Source of the DNA: Tissierellia bacterium
GTDB taxonomy: Bacteria; Bacillota; Clostridia; Tissierellales; Tepidimicrobiaceae
NCBI GenBank assembly: GCA_012798935.1
Contig: JAAZMG010000088.1
Location: 1-5,051 of the forward strand
Length of the DNA stretch: 5,051 bases
Reading direction: 5' to 3'
Shown: positions 1 to 5,051 of the stretch, piece after piece
Position numbering within the stretch: the stretch's first letter is position 1
How the letters are laid out: each line of letters starts with the position of its first letter
The notes under the pieces: model-generated
The model's input: the letters and a program-made list of their open reading frames with translations, nothing else
Databases searched by the model: none
Told to the model about the DNA's origin: nothing
Translations under genes and position numbers: made by a program

Positions 1-1609
1 CCTTCTTTAAAGTTTCAGAGTATATTTCTACCTTTTTAGAAGGGGTCTTGAACCCATTCTTCTCATATTTCTTCTCTTCGAAATCTCTATACTTATATCC
101 ATAATCTATATCCATCATCTCTTTAAAGGTCTTACCAATACCTTTCAATCTATATTCCATAGTTTCCTCTTCCCTATCCCAAGGGAAAGCTTCATCATAT
201 CCCATAGCTTTAGCTATATCACTAATAAACTTCCATTCTGAAATGCCATGTTCGCTTTCTATTATCTTAGGTGCTAAACCTACTATACCATCACCAAGGC
301 TATCTGCCCCTTGCCATACTTCATATCTCTCTATAGGGAAAGTGCCCGGAATTACTATATCTGCCATTTTGGCCGTCTCTGTCATAAAATTGTCCATTAC
401 AACCAAAAAGTCTATTGTCTCTAATGCCTTCCTCAACTTATTAGCATTTGGCCATGTCAGTATTGGATTACTCCCTATAACTATCATGGCTCTTAATGGA
501 TAAGGCTCGCCTTCCAAAATAGCATCACTAAATATATTAGCCTGAGCACTATTATAAGTTTTGCAGAATAAAGGATATTGAGAAATTCCTATGGGGTCTT
601 TATTATATTTAACATCTTCTAATTCTAATGAAGATAAAGGTGCAGGAGAACCCATAATAGCTCCACCAACTACATCAACATATCCCATAATTGCTTGGAG
701 TATTGAAATTGCTCTAGCTGTTTGGAATCCATTTGTTAGAAGCTCTATTGCGATTCCAGGAGAAATATTTCCTGGCTTATTATTGGCAAACAACCCAGCT
801 GCTTCAACAATATTCTCCTTGGGAACACCCGTAACTTTTTCAACCTTTTCAGGAGTATAATCCTTAACCAAATCTATTAACTTATCAAATCCTATGGTCC
901 ATTTTTCTACAAAATCCTTATCGTATAACTTTTCCTCAAGGATTACATGGATAAGGCCTAGAGCCAATGCCCCATCTGTTCCTGGTCTTACTTGTAAATG
1001 GATATCTGCCCTTTTAGCTGTCTTTGTTTCCTGAGGATCTACTACTATTAATTTAGCTCCATTGTTTATAGCTTTATTTATATCCATCATTTGATATGGA
1101 CTAGAATTCATTGGATTATATCCCCACAAAACTATACATTTACTATTTCCATAATCAGGGCTAGGAAGAACCCCTATAGTCATCTTATTTGCCATCTCCT
1201 TTGATAGATGACAATGACAACCAGCTGATGACTGGTTTGGAGTTCCATAAGCTTGGCCAAGCCTTCTTGCATAGGCTGAAAATTGTTTCCCCACTCCTGC
1301 CTCTCCTGTATGTATAGCTAAGGATTCGCTGCCAAAATTCTCTTTTAAATATGTAAGTTTTTGGATTATAATATCCATAGCTTCTTCGTAGCTTATTTCT
1401 TCCCAATTTCCTTTATCATCTTTTTTCATTGGTTTAGATAATCTATTTTTAGAGTGAATTATTTCAGGCAATGCCCTCCCCTTGGGACAAATAAACCCTT
1501 TGCTTATAGGATGATCTTTATCTCCTTTAACATGGATAATTTTATTATCTTCTACTGAAAATTCCATTCCACAGTTTCCGCCACAAAGACCACATATTCC
1601 TTTAACCAT
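1..1609 (-). CDS. Molybdopterin-dependent oxidoreductase (Mo/W-bis-MGD, DMSO reductase superfamily), C-terminus cut off
   Basis: 536 residues are visible and the frame is uninterrupted to position 1; members usually run to about 650-750 residues, so part of the C-terminal dinucleotide-binding domain is missing. The N-terminus holds a [4Fe-4S] site with Cys6, Cys9, Cys13 and Cys41 (CGLCGGNC, then ICPKG). Next come TGEAGVGKQFSAYARRLGQA (101-120) and AGCHCHLSKEMA (129-140), where Cys131 or Cys133 is the likely Mo or W ligand; it is Cys, not Sec. WGYNPMNSSPYQMMD (162-176), IGSNPILTWPN (378-388), and DNFMTETAKMADIVIPGTFP (406-425) are cofactor-domain motifs. The visible part ends in FKTPSKKVEIYSETL, typical of the start of the last domain. 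No Tat signal is present, so it is probably cytoplasmic. The substrate cannot be assigned; acetylene hydratase, thiosulfate/polysulfide reductase and similar enzymes share this architecture. A palindrome separates it from the transporter operon on the same strand, so a functional link is possible but unproven. Confidence 0.9.
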   Translation of the reverse strand, partial: MVKGICGLCGGNCGMEFSVEDNKIIHVKGDKDHPISKGFICPKGRALPEIIHSKNRLSKPMKKDDKGNWEEISYEEAMDIIIQKLTYLKENFGSESLAIHTGEAGVGKQFSAYARRLGQAYGTPNQSSAGCHCHLSKEMANKMTIGVLPSPDYGNSKCIVLWGYNPMNSSPYQMMDINKAINNGAKLIVVDPQETKTAKRADIHLQVRPGTDGALALGLIHVILEEKLYDKDFVEKWTIGFDKLIDLVKDYTPEKVEKVTGVPKENIVEAAGLFANNKPGNISPGIAIELLTNGFQTARAISILQAIMGYVDVVGGAIMGSPAPLSSLELEDVKYNKDPIGISQYPLFCKTYNSAQANIFSDAILEGEPYPLRAMIVIGSNPILTWPNANKLRKALETIDFLVVMDNFMTETAKMADIVIPGTFPIERYEVWQGADSLGDGIVGLAPKIIESEHGISEWKFISDIAKAMGYDEAFPWDREEETMEYRLKGIGKTFKEMMDIDYGYKYRDFEEKKYEKNGFKTPSKKVEIYSETLKK

Positions 1610-1617
1610 AATTTCAA

Positions 1618-1623
1618 CCTCCT
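1618..1623 (-). promoter_or_regulatory. Ribosome binding site of the molybdopterin oxidoreductase
   Basis: A consensus AGGAGG lies 8 bases before the ATG at 1609. It fixes the start just before the CxxCxxxC iron-sulfur motif and shows the gene can be translated independently of the operon upstream. Confidence 0.8.
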
Positions 1624-1642
1624 ATATTGCAATTGTATTACA

Positions 1643-1687
1643 AATAACTTTCTTTTTTCGTGCCAGGCACGAAAAAAGAAAGTTATT
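1643..1687. repeat. 45-base perfect palindrome with GC core CGTGCC/GGCACG
   Basis: Two 22-base arms (1643-1664 and 1666-1687) are exact reverse complements around one central base (A1665). Pairing ends abruptly outside (A1642 against A1688). On both strands a T-rich run precedes the GC core and an A-rich run follows it, so no U-tract follows the GC stem and it does not have the layout of a standard intrinsic terminator. It may instead be a dispersed palindromic repeat (REP or MITE-like), or a strong RNA hairpin that stabilises the operon's 3' end or hinders read-through. It overlaps two bases of the saoL TAA stop and lies 33 bases before the next gene's ATG. Confidence 0.85.
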
Positions 1688-2360
1688 ATATATCCGTTAC
1701 ACTAAAAAGCATTTTTGCCACTTCCAAAGCTTCTGATGCATTTAAACAGAATATATCATCTTCTGACACTCCCATTTTTGCTACCCATTCATCATATTCA
1801 TTCTTCGTACAGAAGAAATTCATAATATTTCAGCAATTTCCTGACCAATCTTGATTTTTATTTAAATCAACATGAAGTATATGCATATCTTCAGGATAAA
1901 AATCGGCTAACTTTCCATCCTTTATCTCTACATGAATAGATGATCCACAATTACTACATACAGAGTCAATTACTACATCTTGCTTAAAAGTAAAAGCTGT
2001 TCCCATTCCATCTATAGCACACATTGCATTAAAACTTCTTCCATCTGATAGAGTAATTTTATGCTTAGTTGGAAGAGCTGATACTGGATATATGAAATTT
2101 ACATTTTTATCTTCATCTACTACTATCGCTACTTTATCTAATAAATTGTTAAATAGATTATATAAATTTTCTTTTGAAAAGCCTATACTTTTAGCTAAAT
2201 CCTCTGTAGTTTCATTTAAATTAAAAGGTTTACCATTATCAATAGTATAATTCATTAAAAATCGTCTAGCTTTTTTTTCATCTCTATTTAATCTTTTATC
2301 TATGCTTTCTATCATCAGCTCCTCAGCTGGATAGTATCTAAATTTAAAACTTTCTTCCAT
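1686..2360 (-). CDS. saoL: Selenocysteine-containing MerB-like organomercurial lyase homologue (UGA at codon 177)
   Basis: This reads as 224 residues with Sec at 177; stopping at the UGA would remove a catalytic residue and the last 47 residues. MerB (alkylmercury lyase) breaks carbon-mercury bonds by protonolysis using Cys96, Asp99 and Cys159. Here residues about 30-90 form a winged-helix-like N-terminus, as in MerB. SFNAMCAIDGMG gives Cys114 and Asp117, matching MerB YAWCALDTL (Cys96, Asp99). Cys135 matches MerB Cys117, and a second Cys138 makes a CxxC. U-NIMNFF (177-183) matches MerB CCHVHFF, so U177 sits at Cys159. The interval from Cys114 to U177 is 63, equal to 96 to 159; Cys114 to Cys135 is 21, equal to 96 to 117. 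The tail FCLNASEALEVAKML resembles the MerB ending. The ATG has GGAGG 10 bases upstream. The TAA stop lies at the edge of a palindrome. True substrate (mercury or another metal or metalloid) is unknown. The symbol is from memory. Confidence 0.88.
1801..1832 (-). promoter_or_regulatory. Sec codon UGA and SECIS hairpin in saoL
   Basis: The UGA is at 1832-1830. After 12 bases, a perfect 6-bp stem UUCUUC/GAAGAA (1817-1812 with 1806-1801) closes the loop UGUAC. The loop contains the GU that is usual in bacterial SECIS apical loops, and the distance fits SelB-dependent recoding. The stem is AU-rich and so not very stable. Confidence 0.65.
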
Positions 2361-2365
2361 GTTTT

Positions 2366-3127
2366 TTATTCCTCCGTTACTAAGCTTGCTTGCTCTAAAT
2401 AATTTTCTAATTTATTTTTATATTCCTCATATTCTTTAGACTTTCTATTTCTAGGTCTGCCTAGTTCTATAGGCATATCTGCTACTATTTTTCCCTTATT
2501 CCTAGACATAACTATGACCCTATCACTTAAATAAACTGCCTCATCAACATCATGGGTAACCATTACAACTGTTGTCCTATCTTCTAACCAAATATCTTCT
2601 AACTCCGATTGTAAACTTTGCCTCATTTGATGGTCTAAAGCTCCCAAAGGCTCATCCATTAAAAGCACATCTGGCGTAGTAGCCAATGCTCTTACTAATG
2701 CAGTTCTCTGTTTCATTCCTCCAGAAATTTGATGAGGATATAGATGTTCCTGTCCATTTAATTGAGCTATCGTCAACAAATGTTCTAATCTCTTCTGTCT
2801 TTCTGCTTTTCCCATCTTTATTTGTTTCATAGGAAAAAGTATATTATCTTTAACAGTCATCCAAGGGAATAATGCATAGTTTTGAAATACAAAACCCCTA
2901 TCTGGTCCTGCTTTTGTGACCTTGTTTTCCCCTACTAATATTAAGCCTGAATCAGCTTTTTGAAACCCTGCTATTATCGTTAAAAGTGTTGTTTTACCAC
3001 AGCCTGATGGACCAAGTAGTGATATAAACTGTCCTTTTTCTATTTCAAAGCTGATATCTTTAAGAACCTCTTTATTTTTCCCATTATTAATAAAGGCTTT
3101 GTTTATACCTTCTACCCTAAGCTCCAT
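2366..3127 (-). CDS. saoA: ABC transporter ATP-binding protein (NitT/TauT family)
   Basis: This 253-residue cytoplasmic ATPase powers the permease encoded just upstream. All nucleotide-binding motifs are present: Walker A GPSGCGKTT (39-47), Q-loop with Gln82 in FVFQNYALFPW, signature ISGGMKQR (134-141), Walker B VLLMDEP (154-160), D-loop GALD (162-165) and switch His192 in VTHDVDEA. Length and motifs match SsuB/TauB/NrtD-type subunits, and no UGA interrupts it. The ATG at 3127 shares one base with the permease TAA stop; GGAGGT lies 10 bases upstream (3143-3138). The final TAA is 5 bases before the MerB-like gene, whose ribosome site lies inside this gene's end. The catalytic role is certain by family; the transported substrate is inferred only from the neighbours. 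The symbol is from memory of the SAO set. Confidence 0.93.
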   Translation of the reverse strand: MELRVEGINKAFINNGKNKEVLKDISFEIEKGQFISLLGPSGCGKTTLLTIIAGFQKADSGLILVGENKVTKAGPDRGFVFQNYALFPWMTVKDNILFPMKQIKMGKAERQKRLEHLLTIAQLNGQEHLYPHQISGGMKQRTALVRALATTPDVLLMDEPLGALDHQMRQSLQSELEDIWLEDRTTVVMVTHDVDEAVYLSDRVIVMSRNKGKIVADMPIELGRPRNRKSKEYEEYKNKLENYLEQASLVTEE

Positions 3128-3936
3128 TACTTAATGTACCTCCATTTAGTAAATGTTCTATTTATCATTTGTAATATCCTATCAACACCAAAGCCCACAA
3201 TTGCAGACATAATCATAAGTGCTATAAGCACATCTGTTTGCATCCTAGTTTGGGCTTCTACCATAGAGTAGCCAAGACCGGCACTCGTCGCTATGAACTC
3301 CGCTCAGATAACGGACATCCAGCCAGTACCTACTGCAATCCTTGCTCCTGTAAGTACATCTGGTAATGAGCCAGGTATTATTATATGAACAAATATACTA
3401 AATGGTCCTGCTCCCATACTCCTAGCTGCATTATAATAATCTTTTGAAATACTTCTAACTCCTTGAATAGTATTAAGAATTACTGGAAATATAGCAGAAA
3501 ATGCAATCATAAATATAGTTGGCCCATCTCCTATTCCTAACCAAATAATAGTTAAGGGCACCCATGCCATAATAGGCACCTGCCTAACTGAATCTATAAT
3601 ACCTGATAGCATTTTTTCAATCAACTCTGAAAGCCCCATTATATATCCTAAAGGTATACCTACACATAATGAAACTAAAAAACCTTTCATAACTCTTTTC
3701 ATTGTAATAAATAGGTTTACTAAAATATCTACATCTGTAGCTGACTTAATCAATGCTGTAATAGTATCTTTAGGTGTAGGTAATAATAATGGGGAAGCTA
3801 ATTTTATAGATAAATAATGCCATAATCCCATCATCCCAACAAAAACAAGCATTCTATATATTTTCTCTTTTATATCTCTTTTTTTCATCTCCCCATATTT
3901 TAATTTGCCATTATAGAGAGAAGCTTTATTTTCCAT
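3127..3936 (-). CDS. saoP: Selenocysteine-containing ABC transporter permease (UGA at codon 211)
   Basis: This is an inner-membrane permease of the SsuC/TauC/NrtB type, 269 residues with Sec at 211. Hydrophobic segments lie near 28-46, 74-101, 122-157, 200-217 and 234-254. The cytoplasmic EAA-like loop that docks on the ATPase is YYNAARSMGAGPFSIFVHII (167-186), followed by IPGSLPDVLTGARIAVGTGW. The UGA at 3306-3304 falls inside the conserved segment after this loop: GTGWMSVI-U-AEFIATSAGLGY, where relatives usually have Ala, Val or Cys before AE. The following 58 residues complete the normal C-terminus, which argues against a real stop. The ATG at 3936 is chosen because GGAGGG lies 8 bases upstream; it overlaps the preceding gene by 37 bases. 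A later Met17 has a purine-rich run only directly against it. The TAA stop shares one base with the ATPase start (TAATG). The Sec probably lies in or near the translocation path. The symbol is from memory. Confidence 0.85.
3266..3306 (-). promoter_or_regulatory. Sec codon UGA and SECIS hairpin in saoP
   Basis: The UGA is at 3306-3304. Starting 17 bases later, GAGU pairs with ACUC and GCC pairs with GGC, giving a 7-bp stem with one bulged U and the apical loop GGUCUU (3279-3274). The E. coli fdhF SECIS, as I remember it, also has a bulged U and a GGUCU-containing apical loop recognised by SelB. Here the bulged U lies on the 3' side of the stem rather than the 5' side. This is the most convincing of the three hairpins. 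Confidence 0.75.
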
Positions 3937-4673
3937 TTCCCTAACCCTCCTTCATCTAAATTAGCTTTAGTATAACTATAAAAATGATTTTTAAGAAGTT
4001 CCTCGTCATTCATCAATTCTTCCAAGGACTCATTGTATGTTTTTACAAATTTCTTAAACTCTCTGGTTTTCTTAAACTTTGTACTAGATAAAAGAACATA
4101 AGTAGTATAATCTCCATCAACTACTGTATCTTCTTTTTTCCCTTTTAAATGGATACCTTTTATAAAATCTATTATTACTGCATCTACCTCACCATTTTCC
4201 AATGCATAGGGAAGGGCCCCTACCATCATTGGAGCTATCTCTACATCTTCTCCAAACCTTTTTCTTATTAAATCCTCTTGATAATGTCTCTCTTGAGTCA
4301 TACCAACTATTTTAGGATTCTCGGTTTTCATTACAAATATATCTGAATTCATCATGCATTCAGAGATTACCTCAAACCCTTCTACATTTTCAAGATAGAC
4401 TTTAGCTGCTTCTTTACATATAATTGCCATATCCAATATATCTGAGCTCAAGGCCCATTGAGAGGTTTTAGCTCAGCAGTCCTTTATAAAATATGCTTCA
4501 AATTCATCACCTATATCTAATTTTTCATTCTCTATCATGTAGTCTACTACAAACCCGGATATATCATCAGATACGCCAATTTTTATTTTTCCCCCCAGGT
4601 TTTCTCCTGGGAGGAAAAGGGTTATTGATATTGCTATTACAATAATCAATATCATCAAAAATACTCTATTCAT
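3900..4673 (-). CDS. saoB: Selenocysteine-containing ABC transporter substrate-binding protein (UGA at codon 67)
   Basis: This reads as 257 residues if the UGA at 4475-4473 is decoded as Sec (U67); otherwise it breaks into a 66-residue peptide and an orphan fragment with no ATG near its start. Residues 5-22 are a hydrophobic signal or anchor segment with no lipobox Cys. KIKIGVSDD (29-37) resembles the first strand of a binding-protein lobe. The Sec lies in FIKDC-U-AKTSQWALSSD; the WALSSDILDMAIIC stretch right after it resembles the segment in NMT1/SsuA-like proteins where the ligand site is built, so the vicinal Cys66-Sec67 pair may touch the ligand. At 257 residues it is short for the family (about 320). 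The ATG at 4673 overlaps the upstream gene by 8 bases; its ribosome site is weak (GGAGAT, about 11 bases away), which fits translational coupling. The stop is TAA. The symbol follows my memory of the SAO gene set and was not checked by search. Confidence 0.8.
3945..3950 (-). promoter_or_regulatory. Ribosome binding site that sets the permease start
   Basis: GGAGGG lies 8 bases before the ATG at 3936, inside the 3' end of the upstream binding-protein gene. It favours this start over Met17 and supports coupled translation across the 37-base overlap. Confidence 0.75.
4447..4475 (-). promoter_or_regulatory. Sec codon UGA and candidate SECIS hairpin in saoB
   Basis: The UGA occupies 4475-4473. 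A stem CUCAA/UUGAG (4462-4458 with 4451-4447) closes a 6-base loop UGGGCC and starts 10 bases after the UGA, within coding sequence, as bacterial SECIS elements do. A competing outer pairing exists: UGAGCU, which includes the UGA itself, can pair with AGCUCA at 4446-4441 plus the end of the stem. The stem is short (5 bp), so this is the weakest of the three hairpins by inspection. Confidence 0.6.
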
Positions 4674-5051
4674 CTATTCCATCTATCTCCATTGCCTTCT
4701 TTTTAAATTCTTCATAAGTCATTCCTAGTGGAAAAATTGGATCTATCTCTTCTTTTATGAAAGTATCAAAATCTTTTGCACCACAACTATTTAACACTTC
4801 TAAATTAACAGATTCATCTAAAGTTTCAGGAACATTTTCTAAAAGATTATGCTTTTTAATCATATCAAAAAGATGGTTTAGATTTTCTTCCTTAAGCTCC
4901 CAGCTTAAAGTTCTTCCTTCCCCTATTGTTTTTTTGTAAATAGTCATTAGGGAAACTTCCAATGGCACATCATAGTATTCAGCAAATATTTCAGCTGCTT
5001 TATATGGATGTGAATACACATATTCTATGGATTTTGTATGGGCTAATGTTA
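4666..5051 (-). CDS. ABC transporter substrate-binding protein, NitT/TauT (SsuA/NMT1-like) type, C-terminal part
   Basis: The frame is open to the right edge, so the start lies outside the window; 127 residues are visible, ending at a TAG stop. An in-frame GTG at 5019 is not the true start, because the frame continues upstream (TLAHTKSIEY before it). The segment looks like the C-terminal lobe of periplasmic-type binding proteins for organic anions or thiamine precursors: an AHTKSIEYVYSHPYKAAEIFA helix region, then a helical part and a TYEEFKKKAMEIDG ending. By family it would deliver a ligand to the permease encoded downstream. It overlaps the next gene, another binding protein, by 8 bases, so the two are probably co-translated. 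No UGA codon lies in the visible part, and only one Cys is seen (in the NSCGAKDF stretch). The ligand cannot be told from this fragment. The subfamily assignment is moderate. Confidence 0.7.
   Translation of the reverse strand, partial: TLAHTKSIEYVYSHPYKAAEIFAEYYDVPLEVSLMTIYKKTIGEGRTLSWELKEENLNHLFDMIKKHNLLENVPETLDESVNLEVLNSCGAKDFDTFIKEEIDPIFPLGMTYEEFKKKAMEIDGIDE

Noticed and set aside
243..860. Plus-strand ORFs at 243-503 and 591-860
   Set aside because: They are antisense to the continuous molybdopterin oxidoreductase frame and have no homology that I recognise.
1185..1406. Minus-strand 73-residue ORF
   Set aside because: It lies in a different frame inside the molybdopterin oxidoreductase and has the Arg/Tyr-rich look of a frame shadow.
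1624..1642. Promoter for the molybdopterin oxidoreductase in the short gap
   Set aside because: The minus strand offers TACAAT as a possible -10 box, but a -35 box at proper distance would fall inside the palindrome and no good match is there.
1643..1687. Intrinsic transcription terminator
   Set aside because: The hairpin is strong, but the GC stem is followed by an A-rich run, not a U-tract, on both strands.
1660..1854. Plus-strand ORF across the palindrome and the end of the MerB homologue
   Set aside because: It is antisense to the read-through part of saoL and the palindrome, with no recognisable domain.
3900..4451. Separate 183-residue gene starting at TTG 4451
   Set aside because: It has no ribosome binding site and its frame continues upstream without a break through the UGA into the 66-residue N-terminal part.
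1830..4475. Reading the three in-frame UGAs as true stops, i.e. as pseudogenes or sequencing errors
   Set aside because: Reading frame and family homology continue intact after each UGA to a TAA stop, one UGA sits exactly on a catalytic Cys, each has a following hairpin, and the rest of the operon is intact and tightly packed.
1830..4475. UGA read as tryptophan (genetic code 4 or 25)
   Set aside because: UGA occurs only once in each of three genes, while Trp positions use TGG throughout, including TGG close to each UGA. The positions match Cys rather than Trp.
4757..4939. Plus-strand 60-residue ORF
   Set aside because: It is antisense to the first binding-protein gene, with no ribosome site or recognisable domain.

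Overview
The window looks like a low-GC anaerobic Firmicute (Clostridia or Tissierellia type). It is AT-rich, has strong GGAGG-type ribosome binding sites, and carries a molybdenum-enzyme gene and apparent selenocysteine (Sec) decoding. The organism assignment is inference. Every gene I can support lies on the minus strand, so the operon reads from high to low coordinates.

Layout in transcription order: (1) the C-terminal part of a NitT/TauT-type substrate-binding protein, entering from the right edge (5051-4666); (2) a second, short, membrane-anchored substrate-binding protein (4673-3900) with an in-frame UGA at codon 67; (3) an ABC permease (3936-3127) with an in-frame UGA at codon 211; (4) an ABC ATPase (3127-2366); (5) a homologue of the organomercurial lyase MerB (2360-1686) with an in-frame UGA at codon 177; (6) a 45-base perfect palindrome (1643-1687); (7) a molybdopterin oxidoreductase (1609 to beyond position 1). 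Genes 1 to 5 overlap or are separated by at most 5 bases and look like one transcription unit. No gap exceeds 80 bases.

The main point is that three of the five operon genes are interrupted by UGA, and in each the frame continues with clear family homology. Each UGA is followed within 10 to 17 bases by a small hairpin suited to a bacterial SECIS element. In the MerB homologue the UGA falls where MerB has catalytic Cys159, with the MerB spacings from Cys96 and Cys117 preserved exactly (63 and 21 residues). Read conventionally, these genes would be reported as broken ORFs. Read with Sec, they give complete proteins of 257, 269 and 224 residues. None of the five operon genes uses UGA as its final stop.

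Working model (inference): binding proteins, a Sec-containing permease and an ATPase import a soft-metal or organometallic compound, and a Sec-containing MerB-like lyase cleaves a carbon-metal bond or handles the metal. This fits what I recall as the 'selenocysteine-assisted organometallic' (SAO) gene set in curated NCBI families (SaoB, SaoP, SaoA, SaoL). I use those symbols from memory and without a search. Whether the molybdenum enzyme beyond the palindrome belongs to the system is open.
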